Assembly (NCBI GenBank): GCA_019059635.1
Contig: JAGVRJ010000008.1
Span: forward strand, 1,302,001-1,366,000
DNA length: 64,000 bases
DNA from: Proales similis
Taxonomy: Eukaryota > Rotifera > Eurotatoria > Ploima > Proalidae
Direction of reading: 5' to 3'
Each line of letters begins with the position of its first letter. Position 1 is the stretch's first letter. The notes below the pieces were generated by a model. It was not told the DNA's origin, searched no databases, and saw only the letters and a program-made list of their open reading frames with translations. Position numbers and translations under genes: made by a program. Of this stretch, positions 29,401-40,559 are shown piece after piece.

Positions 29401-32400
29401 CTTTGCGCAGATCGAATACTGGAAAGTGAGTGGCTCAGTGACCCTGAGTAATGGCACCGAAGGCCGGTCGTCGATAATATTCAAAGTGAATAAGCCACCG
29501 GTCGGAGGCAACTGTTCAATAGAACCAACAGAGGGCATCGAGCTCAAGACTCTTTTTTTAATCAGATGCTTTGACTGGACAGACAATGGTGTGAGTGTAA
29601 CCAGGTCCGGTACCAGTGGAACCAAATCCGGCGCCAGTGGAGCCAGGTTCGAGTATCTCTACAGCTTTGATGGCATGAGATATCCAACCGTCCTGAACTA
29701 CAACCCGACCGGCCTGATTGTGACCCATCTGCCTTCGGGGCCTATCAGCGATGACTACAGAATCACGTTTTATGTGAAATTGTTTGATGAACTCGGCTCG
29801 AGTGTCCTCTTCGAGCTTCCTAATAAGGTTCGGGTTCTGCCAGATTCGGCTGCCAGAGAAGTCTGGCAAAACGCGATTTTGTCCAAGAACATGATGAATC
29901 CGGCTGCGCAGAGACTTGACTCGCAACAACTGCAAGAGTCGTCTCAAATAATAAACGCCTTGGTACAGTCGCTTAATCAGAACAGTAGCGCAGATTCAAA
30001 TGTTAGCACTTTGCTTGAAATCATTGCTAGTCCGAGAGATGTTCGACTGAAATGTCAAAAAGGAACTGTCGCGGAGGAAGGAGATTCGCTCTGTCTTGCT
30101 CTCTTACCTAGAACAGCAGGCCCCATCCAAAGCAAGCAGCGTGAAGCTACTAACTTCACTATTGGACAATTTGGCACTCGTTCTAGAAGAGCATACACCA
30201 AACTTTTCGGTAAATTTAAGCCGGCTGTATGAAAATGCTTTCAAGTCGATTTATGAATCTTTTGTTCAAGCTGAGAGTGATCGACATGGCTCATGCACTT
30301 ATTGGGCATTTGGCAAGACTTAACATGCAGCTGAGCAGAGAAGAAGCTTTGCAGACCATTGGCCCTCTCTTGACAACACTAGCCAGCAGCTTCGGGGTTA
30401 GTTGTCTTTTTCTTTGCTTCTTCACTCAGTTTGTTCTGACGGTCCATTAAACTGTTAGAGCCTCACTAGCAACTTACTCGGTAGAGGTGCATCTCAAGAT
30501 CAGCTGCAAGGTGAGTGCCACAACCTGCTTCCTCCTCGCTTTGGCATGTTTCTTATTCGCTTTTCAACGAATACCAAACCATCAAAGATGAACAGCTCGA
30601 ATCGGTGAGTGCAAGCTTCATCGGTCTTTAGATTCATCGGTCGATTTAAATCGGAATTTTCTTTCAGCTAAAAAAGAAAATCACTGACTTGGCTTACTAT
30701 GAACAGTTGTTGGATCAGATTGTGATCCAGCATCTCGCAATCGGCGAAGAGCATACGATCGAGAACCAGTTTTTGATGGTCAAATACGAGAAAATGTGGC
30801 TCAAGAGCATGTCCGACAAGGCCAGACTGAGTGAGTCATATTTCATGGTGAACAACTACACTCAGATGCTGATTGACTCGGGAGAGTCGGCCAAAGATGT
30901 GCAGCTAGTGAGAAAGTTCAAAAGGCGAGTCATTCCGTTGGCAGGCTTCGATCCAATTTCTACGACTGATCTGAACAGTTCGACCAGTCTCGGCATAGAA
31001 TATTACATGCCAGGCGGAAGAAAGCTAAAGGTCAATAACCAGAGTTCGCCCATTACGCTCTGGTTGCCCCGAGTTGCATTCAATGCCGAATTCAGTGCAA
31101 TCAATGAGGATGGTGGTGGCAATAAATCAATGGACGGTTTCCTCGAGAAAGGCTTTCTCATCGACCAGGCCAATGTTTCGGTTGAGATCCAGTTCAAAGC
31201 CCAAACGGACTCGACTGTTGGCTTCTTGACGTTGGTGAAATTGGGTGACAAGGCGGCTGTGGAGGACAATGACTGGTGGAAGATATCCTGTCCTGAAGAT
31301 AAAATCGGCGACCAACAAGATTCATTCTTCGCTATTTCGCTAAATCAGTCTCAGATTGCCGGCTTCCAAGGCGAAGTTGGCCTTTCTCTTCGAACGCTAA
31401 CCTCAGATGAATTGGACACGTTTTGTGGTCCCCTTGGCGAGTATCCGACCAGGGTGCCCGCTAAAACAGACTCATTGCCGAGTGGTGGTGACTTGCTCGT
31501 TCGTATTGTGGCCTCAGGCTGCTATTATCTAGATCCGACCACGCCCATCTGGCTGTCAGATGGCGCGGTTGTTTCTGAGTCGAGGTCGAACGGAACTTTG
31601 TGCTTGGCCTCGCATCTCACTGAGTTTGCTGGCGGCTTTGTGGTTCTGCCTCCCGACGTCAACTTTGACGATGCGTTTGCGAATGCCTCGTTCGAGCGCA
31701 ACCCGCTCATCTATTCGACGGTGATAGCTCTGATCGTTCTCTTCTGCTTGCTCGCCGTCATTTGCAGGAGGGCAGATTTGAGAGACAAAAAGAAGGCCGG
31801 ACTGACTTTGATGCAACGACCGGACGACAATTTTTTGTACGAAGTGATTCTGTTCACTGGGAGTCGACTGTGGTCAGGAACCAAGTCAAGAGTGAGTGTG
31901 ATATTGACCGGAGACTCCTCTGACACGCCAGTCATTCAACTCAAAGACAAAGAAAGACGCCTGTTCGATCGAGGATCGGTCGATTCATTCGTCATCTCGT
32001 CGTTTGAGTCGCTGGGCAGCTTGCTCTACGTGCACATTTGGCACGACAACTCGGGCAAAGGCAGCTCGGCGTCTTGGTATCTCAAGTACATTGTTGTCAA
32101 TGATCTCCAGACAGGCGAGCAGTCCTATTTCATCTGCGAGGACTGGCTGGCGGTTGACAAAGGCGACGGACGCCTCGACCGAGTGCTGCCCGCTTGCGGA
32201 GAAGAGCAGAAAAACCAGTTCAAGTATCTTGTGAGCAAAGAGACCAAGCACAGTCTGAGCGACGGCCATCTCTGGTTCTCTCTCATCGCTCGGCCCATTC
32301 AAAGTTCATTCACGCGTCTCGATCGCCTCACCTGCTGCTTCGTGCTTCTCTGTCTGACAATGCTGGTCAACATCCTCTATTACGACGTTGATCGAAGCAA

Positions 32401-34782
32401 CAATCCGAATGCGCTCAAGGTTGGACCATTCAGTCTGACACCAGAGCAGGTTGGAATCGGCATCATGTCCAATTTGATCGTCTTCTTCCCCAGCTTTGTT
32501 CTGGTGCAGCTCTTTCGCCGCAGCAGTGCTCGAAACGCGAAAAAGAAAGAAAACACGTGCTGTTCGTTTTCATCAAATCCGCTCCGCTTTCCCTGGTGGT
32601 TCAAGATCATCGCCTATGTTCTCTCCTTTCTCACCGCTGTGACATGTCTTTTTTTTATTTCGGTCATCGGAATCACGTTCGGAGATGAGAAGGTCTCTAA
32701 GTGGCTCACTTCCCTGCTTTTCTCGGTTCTAAGCTCGCTTCTGCTCACTCAGCCTCTTCAGTTGGCGCTCACTGCCGTTTTGTTTGTCATCATATTCAGG
32801 TCGACTCGTGACAAGAACCAGGTGGACAATCAAATATCTGTGGAGCTCATCAAGCGAGATCTGTCTCTGGTCTCGTTTGACTTGGAGTCTTGTCTCGAAC
32901 TGCGCCGAGTGTTCCAGCAAAATGAACTTGAAAGCCATCGACAAAAGAAAGAGCAAGAGAAAAGAATAAAGAAGCTGTTGATCCAGCTGGTCATTCATGC
33001 AGTGTTCACTTGGATGCTATTCGCTGTATCCTACTCGACTCGTGACACTAGATCGCATTCGTACCACACGCAGATGGCAAATCAGCTGGCGGTCGCGGAT
33101 TTCAGCCAGGTTTCACTTGATTCAAATCGTTTCCCCACAGCTGCTCATCTCTTTTTTACTCTTCAAGGCAACACGCATCGCCAACGTTTGGGAATGGATG
33201 CGTGAGACCATAGTTCCAGTTTTGTTTCCAGATAACGAGCCAACAGCGTCTGATTGGGTCAGCTATCGCTTGGAGTTGCCCATTTTCCGCCAAGTCAGAG
33301 TCAAACAAGGTTGCTTCTTCTTGTGTATTCCTGTTTGCTGCAGTTTCACTCTTGCTCATTCGGAAATTTGAATAAAAGGAGGCTGCCAGGTGCCGAACGC
33401 GTTTTCGCATACGATCAACTTTTGCTTCGAGGAGCTTTCGTTAACGAATATTGACAAGCAAAACTGGCGCATCGGATGGACTGGCTTCGATTCAGCTTCG
33501 TCTCCGCACATCGAAAACTTGGAAAGAGCGTTTCGATACACGAGTGCGGGAGAGGTCGACAGCCTGCCTTATGCTGGACTGTACACCACCTACCCAGGAG
33601 GTGGATACGTTTACAAGATGCAAGGCAATGCAGCAGGTATCGTGGCCAATCTCACCTCACTCGAGCAGTCCGGATGGATTGACAGGCGCACACGGGCGCT
33701 CTTCCTCGAGCTCGCTCTCTTCAACCCAAACGCAGACCTGTTCATGCACGGACTCGTTCTGTTCGAGTTCTTGGCGTCTGGCGAAGTCATTCCCTCGTTT
33801 CGACTCAGTCCCATGAATCTGAGCACGTTCGAGCATGGCGCCTCGTCGTTCATTCTGATCATTTTCATAATCTATTTTTTGTTCGTCTTTGTCAGCACTG
33901 TGATTGAGATCATTTCAGTTGTTCGTCAACGAGTCGAGTATTTCAAGCAGTTCTGGAGCTACGTGCAGCTCATCATCATCGCATTCTCCTGGACGGCCTT
34001 GGCCATGTATCTCTATCGTCTCTACGCCTATCAGCAGGTTGTCGCCAAGTTCAAGCGTCGCCAGTCCGAGTTCATCAACTTGCAGACGCTCGCCTACTGG
34101 GACGAGATGCTGGGCCTTGCCTTTGGCGTTGTGGCTGCGTTCGGCACATTGACGTTCCTTCGTCTGCTCAGCTTCAACTGGCGCATATCTCTGTTTGGTC
34201 TGACTTTGCGTCGCGGCTTGAAGCAGTTTGTCAACTTTGGCGCCATCTGCTTCTTCATCTGGTTCGCCTTTGTCCAGTTCATGCACTTGATTTATTATCA
34301 GCACCTGAGCGTGTTTGCGTCGCTGGGCAGATCGCTGCTCACCGGCATTGAGATGATCCTGGGCAAGTTCGAGGCCGACTCGTTGATGGCCGCCAATCCC
34401 TTCTTCACCCCGATCGTGCTGGTCACCTACAACGTGTTGATCATATTCATCGTGGTCAATTTGTTTGTCACGATCGTCACAGACATATTCGCCGAGGTCA
34501 AGAGCGAAGAAGTGCAAAACAAATTCGAGCTGCTCGACTTCATTTTCAACCGAATCAGGAGCTATGTTGGTCTCGGCTCAAAGACTGAACCGGCTGCTGT
34601 GATAGCCAACGGCTCTGTTAACCACGGCCTGTATGATCAGCTTGAGCACAAGTTTGATCTGCTATCGAGAAGAATCGAGGCCAGCTTTTATAAGGTTTGT
34701 GACCTCTCTGCTCTTGGTTCTGATTTTTATTTCATCTTTCCTTTTCGCGATTTAGAGTCAAGCTTGGCTAAAAAAAACTTAG
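26459..34782 (+). CDS. polycystin-1-like receptor/channel with three WSC domains
   Basis: My model has 17 exons: 26459-26519, 26579-26717, 26776-26909, 26957-27110, 27168-27307, 27375-27549, 27603-27718, 27769-28032, 28104-30067, 30117-30209, 30271-30396, 30459-30510, 30588-30604, 30668-33109, 33168-33309, 33379-34694, 34756-34782. All phases join, giving about 2453 residues. Order: signal peptide; three WSC domains (CQC, CEC and CTC cores); PKD domains (FVDFGDGF, MPGTYVIRV); REJ-like region; GAIN/GPS with CLASHLTEFA; first TM; PLAT domain (FLYEVILFTG); then polycystin TM block with TOP-type domain and pore (GIEMILGKFEADSL). The filter has K where polycystin-2 has D (LGD). The ends of exons 9-10 and the last exon are uncertain; an alternative C-terminus ends VLQVIK at 34918. 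Family role: cilium or sperm surface receptor paired with polycystin-2. Confidence 0.88.
30588..30604 (+). other. 17-nt microexon of the polycystin gene
   Basis: Flanked by ATCAAAG and GTGAGTG; encodes part of D then EQLES. It restores frame between exons 12 and 14, both bounded by good splice sites. Confidence 0.6.
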
Positions 34783-34972
34783 CCTCATCTTCATATTTGA
34801 CATGTCTCGAGAGGCTCATTTATCCGCCTTCTCGATCAATATTTTTTCTTATTTCACTCTCCTGATGACCGATTCCGAGTCCTCGGCCAAGCGGCCAGTT
34901 CTGCAGGTCATCAAGTGAATTTTCAACACCGACCGAGAGTCGAGCAGTTTGTCTTTTAAGTTCACTCACTTT

Positions 34973-34978
34973 AATAAA
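34973..34978 (+). promoter_or_regulatory. polyadenylation signal AATAAA
   Basis: About 190 bases after the modelled polycystin stop and 55 bases after the alternative stop at 34918. Confidence 0.5.
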
Positions 34979-35062
34979 TACTTATCACTAAGAAAGTTTC
35001 TTTGGAAACGAACGTGAGCAAGCGAGAGTTTTAGGAGTTTTGGCTGTTTTTTTTTACTCGTC

Positions 35063-35068
35063 TTTATT
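35063..35068 (-). promoter_or_regulatory. polyadenylation signal AATAAA
   Basis: Minus-strand AATAAA about 70 bases after the stop of the small membrane-protein gene. It is conserved in the relic near 25750. Confidence 0.55.
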
Positions 35069-35136
35069 TCGACTCTTGTCTTGGTCCAATTGTACAAGGT
35101 GTCACAAATGTTACAATTACAATAAAAAGCGCGGAC

Positions 35137-35667
35137 TTATTTCCTCCTCATGATTTTGATTAGAACAATAGCCAAAGTGACACAGGTGGCTGCTAAAATC
35201 GAGTAGCGTAAGAGCAACTGCTCGCCGTCTGGAGCTCGACTTGGCCTCAGCCGTCTATTGAACAAGCGCAGTGGATTTAGAACGCTGTTGGCAAACGACT
35301 GCGGCCGATTTGTGGACGCAGCCGCTCCAAGTCGCTGAAAAAAACTCCAAATTTGACTTCGCATCGGATACATTTTCCTTGTGGTCACGTTTCACTTAGT
35401 TTGCTGCTCGCACTTTGGCACTTGTTCGAACACTTACGGATAGGCGGCGATAGCGACTATCTTGGCGTACACGTCGCTGTAGGACAAATGACGCGAAGAT
35501 GCACTAAAGTGCTGGGGCGGAGGCAGGTTGTAGACTTGGCCAGGCAGGTTGTAGAGGGAATTTCTCCACCTCGATCGTGTTGGGCAAATTGTTGGGAGTG
35601 TTGGGAGTTCTCCAGTTCTCCGGTTTTCAGTTCTCCCAACAGTTACCACATTTACAATCTGACTCAT
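35137..35667 (-). CDS. small C-terminally anchored membrane protein, function unknown
   Basis: Two exons: 35667-35438 and 35377-35137, with a 60-nt intron (GTAAGTG donor, CACAAG acceptor, phase 2), giving 156 residues. The C-terminal exon encodes RSQIWSFFQRLGAAAST, a basic stretch (RLFNRRLRPSR), then one hydrophobic helix (YSILAATCVTLAIVLIKI) ending in MRRK, so it looks tail-anchored. Exon 1 includes QVYNLPPPQHFSAS and SDVYAKIVAIAAYP. The only in-frame ATG (35667) lies within a receptor-derived fragment, so the original 5' end may have been replaced or another exon may exist. A decayed copy of the 3' end at 25713-25905 supports a real gene. Family not recognised. Confidence 0.55.
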
Positions 35668-35697
35668 ATCCTACTATCCGGTTCTTTTTGAGTCATC
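35640..35697 (+). pseudogene. short relic of receptor ectodomain (19474-type)
   Basis: About 58 bases (TTACCACATTTACAATCTGA to GTTCTTTTTGAGTCAT) match 19838-19896 within the receptor at 19474-21768. It abuts an antisense fragment of a different receptor type at 35700. Confidence 0.7.
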
Positions 35698-36540
35698 AAG
35701 TCAAATTTAGACAATCTCTCAATCGGCTGCCACCAGAAAAACGGAAGCCTCGTGGGCTCGACTGTTTTGAGAAACATTCGATTATACGGATCCTGCCAAT
35801 ACGAGTTGGATTCTAAACGGATCTGCAGCTTTGTGGACACCACTCGCTTATTTGCTTTGCTAGGCCAATCTAGATTGCTTTGCCAGAACTTGCGCAGTTC
35901 TGCCAAATATAAGTAGATCTGGCTCAGACTGCTGCCTTCCAGAACATCAGGCTCGAACTTGCTTATGTGGCCAGATATCTTAAGAACGCTTGTTCGGCCA
36001 AACACGCTGGGAGCGAATAGGATTCGATAAATTTCTACGCCGTAGCCCTCAATCATTAGCGAGCGCACTGTGCTGTTGAGAGTCTCAGCGTCGTGCAGCT
36101 CTTTCCATTTAAGGGCATTTTGCAATACCAAAGAGTTGGTCATCTCAGTAGAGTTGAGCCACTCGATATTTGCGTTGGCCATTAAAGTGTCGCATGTGTC
36201 CTTGTGATATCGATTGGCAAATTGAAATGTAATCCTCAGATTTGATCGAGTGGCAAATATGGCCAGCGATTGATTGCTTGAAGCGAGCGACGAATTGTCT
36301 CCGAGTGAAGGCATCAAACAAGGACATTCAAATCGATCGGAATTGTTGCTCTTGAGAGCGAAATCTGAATACTTGAAAAACATTGATATCGGTTTGCCAT
36401 TCAGATCAGTGAGTTTGAAGCTTTCACTTATGCCAGTCACGGCCCAGATTTCCAGCTCGAATGCGTAACGTTCGCCATGATGGCAAATGGTCTCTTCTAC
36501 GGTCTTGACCAACTCGTTTGGAATGGTGTAAGTGAGCTTG
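35697..36540 (-). pseudogene. truncated receptor ectodomain (43614-type)
   Basis: An open frame closely matching about residues 85-370 of the receptor at 43614-46004 (PNELVKTVEETICHHGERYA through PFFWWQPIERLSKFD), with several substitutions. It lacks an ATG and signal peptide, and stops before the CxC cap, so all seven helices are missing. On the 3' side the frame runs into antisense receptor sequence (MTQKEPDSRI). A rearrangement product lying just downstream of an intact receptor on the same strand. Confidence 0.8.
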
Positions 36541-36607
36541 GAGCTTGGCTGGTGTTTGTCAAACGAAATTGATTCCAAATGTATTTTTATATTTCCATCA
36601 TGCTTGT

Positions 36608-38887
36608 TTAATTTTTATCTTTTTTTGCTCTGGTCAAGAACTGCTTTTGGAAATTGGGATTGAAGAAATAAAGGAGAAGCAAGTTCTCCAAAAAGCTGAT
36701 AGTGAGCAGGAGTCGTGAAATATCAAACAACATCGGACAAACTGAACGATAGCGTGACCAAGATAAAATGCAGGCTGGAAAGAAATGGCTATCAAAACTG
36801 TTGATTAGAAGCAGTAGGGTGGATACCATCTCGGGCATTCGAAACAGGAACGAGAAGAGACCGTTGAGAATGACCATTTTGGTGATGCGATTCTCCACTT
36901 CTTCTTTTCGCCTCTGTGCGTTCTGCTTGCGAAGCAGGAACAAAAGTCTCAAGTCGATTATCATGTTCAAGAGTGTAAGCAGAGTTGTGCCTAAAAATAC
37001 GTTGAGTAAATAGGAAATTTTAAGGCCAACTGCATTGATCAAATGGTTGAAGTAAGAATGTAGAAGATAGTTTGCAGAATCTTCAAATAGTGTATGAATA
37101 CTGAACTTATCATTTATGAATAGAGTGATCACACTTATGGAAATTGCAGGGAGTGACAAATAGCCAAGAAGCACTCTGGGTCGAATCGTGCGAAATCGGC
37201 TTAGCCTGTCTGTGTTCATGCCAAAGCGAAATAGCACAAACAGAGTTTGGCTGGCATTTGCCAGCAATCTCAATATGTTGCCAGAGAAGCTTAGAAAAAT
37301 CAGAGAATAGGCATGAGAGAGCTTGCTCAGTGCTATATTAGGACAGTAGAAACCATTATACTCAATACAGGTAGTAAATGGACTGAATGCAAATATGAGG
37401 CTGTGAAAGAGAATGAACCACGAGTTGTAGTAGGTGTACTCCCACATGAATCTGCCCTTGTCTGTCAACTTGTTCCGGCGGTATTCGGCTGACTTCTTTA
37501 TCTTGCGAAAGGTTCTTATCACAATATAGTTGGCGATTATGCCAAAAACACTCGTAAATGGTGTCATCCATACATTTGCCAAGTATTTGACAAATTCAAG
37601 GTCGAAAATGAAGTCATACAAAGTGCGATAACTCAATGCTTCGATTGTTTCGACTGAGCATCTCTGAGCCATCTGGTCAAAATCACATCGCTGACTCAGT
37701 TCGGCTTTTTTTTGAACGCATTGTCCCAAATCGGAGTAGTATTCAGCCGATAAGTCACTGAGGGCCCAATGATTGCTGATGAGCCAAAACAACAGGCAAG
37801 TGCAATTATCCTTTGCTAGTTGTTCAAGTTTCTTGCCATAAACCTTAACATTCAACGAGTTGAGCTCGATTTTGTAAAATACGCAGAATGATGCATCTTC
37901 GAACGGGTTGCCTTCATTTGAGTCTATTCCACTAAAGAAATCTGAATATTGCTCTTGAGATATTAATTTTACAGATTCGTTATTAATTTTTATATTTAAT
38001 GTCGATCGAATTTTTCTATGGCCGGCATAGCTCAGCCAGTCCGGGTTGTTGTGAAAGAATTTTTTCAGCCTTGATGAAGCTAATCCAATTAGCCTTATCG
38101 AACTGTTTCTGAGGGTACTTGGCTCGAAGGCTTTGATCATCCCATCTATTACGACCGTTTCAGTCTGACTGAACAGTGCGGGCGGGAAGATCTTTGTGTC
38201 GAAGTTTATTCCATAACCATCTAAGTAAAGCTCGTGTATGGTAGCATTGAGGCTCTCGTTAATCGGTCTGAATGTGATAAAATTTTGCTTGACAGTCGAT
38301 TCCATTAGCTCAAAGAACTTGAGCTTCTCTACAAATGAGTTTTTGAATATTGTTGGACAGGTGTGCTGATAGTATCGTATTGCTTTCTGAATTTCGATAA
38401 CAGCTGCACTCGTGTAGATCCAAGGACTAAATACTGGAAAGTTAGAAGAGCAGTTTTCTTGCATGGAACCGTCATGGCTCAAAACCCTGAAATCAAATAT
38501 CGCGAATTTAAGATTTAAATAAGTTAGATCCCCAAATTTTGGCACTTGGAAGTCGACAGACAATCCCTTCGCTTCATTGATTTCAATGTTGACCCATCCA
38601 AAAGAAGATGCGTCCAAGGAGCGGATATGTTGATTGAATTCACTCAAGCTCTCGCCTGCTACTTGAAAATTGTTCCTTCGATAATAAAACAAGAACACGG
38701 TCTGTGATCTGCACATTTGGGAAGTTCTATTGATCAAGTCTAGTTGATGTTGATCCAAACATTCATCTCCCACGCTTTTGATTGTAAGATCACAGGGATG
38801 GGAAGCGTCCTGTGCACTAACGATGATTGCTGTGGAATTGAAAATAGTCAAGATCGAAATAATAAGCCGCATCAGTTTATATTCCAT
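36608..38887 (-). CDS. 7TM receptor with LRR-like ectodomain, main subfamily
   Basis: Intronless, 759 residues from the ATG at 38887 (MEYKLMRLIISILTIF signal peptide; a second Met five residues on is also possible). The longer open frame begins with TTG. It is a divergent main-subfamily member: the helical part has SAEYRRNKLTDKGRF, CIEYNGFYC, FVLFRFG with ASQ in place of SST, FLFRMPEM and YFFNPNFQKQF. The CTCLLFW cap and FFHNNPDWLSYAGHRK are kept. A tract MWEYTYYNSWFILFHSLIF is shared with the receptors at 4667 and 7439. A shared-type upstream element lies nearby at 39140 but on the opposite strand. Confidence 0.9.
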   Translation of the reverse strand: MEYKLMRLIISILTIFNSTAIIVSAQDASHPCDLTIKSVGDECLDQHQLDLINRTSQMCRSQTVFLFYYRRNNFQVAGESLSEFNQHIRSLDASSFGWVNIEINEAKGLSVDFQVPKFGDLTYLNLKFAIFDFRVLSHDGSMQENCSSNFPVFSPWIYTSAAVIEIQKAIRYYQHTCPTIFKNSFVEKLKFFELMESTVKQNFITFRPINESLNATIHELYLDGYGINFDTKIFPPALFSQTETVVIDGMIKAFEPSTLRNSSIRLIGLASSRLKKFFHNNPDWLSYAGHRKIRSTLNIKINNESVKLISQEQYSDFFSGIDSNEGNPFEDASFCVFYKIELNSLNVKVYGKKLEQLAKDNCTCLLFWLISNHWALSDLSAEYYSDLGQCVQKKAELSQRCDFDQMAQRCSVETIEALSYRTLYDFIFDLEFVKYLANVWMTPFTSVFGIIANYIVIRTFRKIKKSAEYRRNKLTDKGRFMWEYTYYNSWFILFHSLIFAFSPFTTCIEYNGFYCPNIALSKLSHAYSLIFLSFSGNILRLLANASQTLFVLFRFGMNTDRLSRFRTIRPRVLLGYLSLPAISISVITLFINDKFSIHTLFEDSANYLLHSYFNHLINAVGLKISYLLNVFLGTTLLTLLNMIIDLRLLFLLRKQNAQRRKEEVENRITKMVILNGLFSFLFRMPEMVSTLLLLINSFDSHFFPACILSWSRYRSVCPMLFDISRLLLTISFLENLLLLYFFNPNFQKQFLTRAKKDKN

Positions 38888-39139
38888 TTTGATTTTTAAA
38901 ATGCGGCGAGAGAGGCTGCACGAGTGCGTTTTCAAAATGAAACGTTCTGTTTCTCCAAAATTGACGCTTTCGAAATGATCCAGGCTTACACAAGCTTTCG
39001 TTTATTTGAATGGGGTTTGACGAAAATGAAAAGGTTGTTTTTGTTCATAACCATGAGAGGCGGAGCATGCTAATAGCCGTATGGAAATTCATTGACGCCT
39101 CTCTGATGACGGAATTAGGGCGAGAGTCGAATGGCAGGC

Positions 39140-39170
39140 AAACAAGTTGCTTTTGAAGATGCCGAAATTA
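39140..39170 (+). promoter_or_regulatory. orphan copy of the receptor upstream element
   Basis: AAACAAGTT then TTTGAAGATGCCGAA, as before plus-strand receptors. Here no plus-strand receptor follows; the nearest receptor is on the other strand. It may be the remnant of a lost gene's promoter, or act in either direction. Confidence 0.4.
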
Positions 39171-39204
39171 GTTAATCATTTTCGAACGGGTTCTGATTGA
39201 TTTC

Positions 39205-40381
39205 AGGAAAATATTTTCATCAAAAATCTGAATGTCAAATTTGAGTCTGCCTGTGCCAGAATCAGCTAGGTCTCAAAAATGAAATTGTTTAGAACTGAAA
39301 GACAAACGACTCAGAGAAATATCCCTCTACAGAAAATCGATCTTGAGCTTCTGCCATGTCATGATTGGCTTTCAAACAGAACTGGCAATCATGTGCTCAA
39401 CGTTTTCATAATTTAGGTTGATTTGAAAAGGATCGAATCAGTCAGCATTAACGTACCGATCAACATCGACTTGTGTACAGAACGCTGTACTTTTTGAGTC
39501 AAACACTCAAACAGTAAATTTTGCTTTAAATGCTCACCTCTTTGGCTATAGACATCTAGTTCACAATCGTATTCTCTTGAACTTTTATTTCTGTTGGCTT
39601 GACCACCAATAAAACCAATCCAATCCTAGCCAATCCTAACCAAAATCAGCGTGATATGAAATGCACAAATCAGCAAAAGGTTTTTATCTCATTTTTTGGC
39701 TTCAAGTAATTTGGATTAAATTTCCAAAAAAGACACTAACTATAATTGACTAGAATTGACTAACAGAAAAAAACCAATAAAAATAAACTTAAGTCAATTG
39801 AAGCATAATTTTTAGGTGCGTCAAAACAAGCTGATTATTTTGAACAAACACTGGTTAATGAGGAATTAATGAGGAATTTTTCTTTTATTTTCTCCGTTTT
39901 TCCGAAAGATGGCTATTCTCCTGTTTTGGCTTTATCAGCCTTGTGAGATGTCTGATTAGTCAAATGTGTTGTTCCACTTAACAAAGAGCCGATGAAGAAA
40001 TATAAATGGAGCGAAAATTGACGTGATTTTGCTGAAAATATGAGATGACGCCTCTTTTAAAGTTTGTTTTTGTATTCCATTAGGCAAGATTTTAAGTGAA
40101 ATGATTTGCAAATATTTTCTTCTATTTTTCTAAGACATAATCGCCTCATCCCCACTAAAAGAAGAAGACAAATGAAAAAATAGGAGTAAAACATGAAAAT
40201 TCTCGCCGCGTTCTATATCGCTCTTCGGCTGACTGCTTTAACTACAGCAACCTACGACTGGAGTCGGTTCGTTGGTTTGGAAGAGGTCATAATCAAGGTT
40301 CACGATTACAACATTGACCTGGAAGGCATTCGCATACTCAAAGACTCTGCAGAACATTTGGAGATATTTGGCACTCACATA
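39205..40381. repeat. segmental duplication, LRR gene 5' block (copy 1)
   Basis: Matches about 46350-47504 in the same orientation at very high identity, including the region before the LRR gene's start and its first 63 codons. Homology stops at CACTCACATA. Confidence 0.8.
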
Positions 40382-40417
40382 TGGTCAACTCGAGTCTGCT
40401 CTTCAGCTTCTCTTTAA
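40193..40417 (+). pseudogene. truncated LRR protein gene copy
   Basis: The first 63 residues are almost identical to the LRR protein at 47316 (MKILAAFYIALRLTALTTAT onward). After GTHI the sequence becomes unrelated (WSTRVCSSASL) and stops. The break coincides with the end of the duplicated block, so the remaining repeats were never copied or were lost. It keeps its promoter region and could encode a secreted 74-residue peptide, but I regard it as dead. Confidence 0.75.
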
Positions 40418-40559
40418 GCTATAGGTCTCATCTCAAGTGTATGAAATTTTTTTATAGACATTTTAAAAATTATAATTCTAACAATCCCGCTTAAACAAGT
40501 CGTGCATGTCAACTCTTGGTAGACAATTGAAATGGAATCGTTTCGATTGGATTTTAGTT

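Noticed and set aside
28104-30323. Frameshifts in the polycystin gene near 30100 and 30230
   Set aside because: Short introns (about 30068-30116 and 30210-30270) with consistent phase explain the frame changes, so the gene appears intact.
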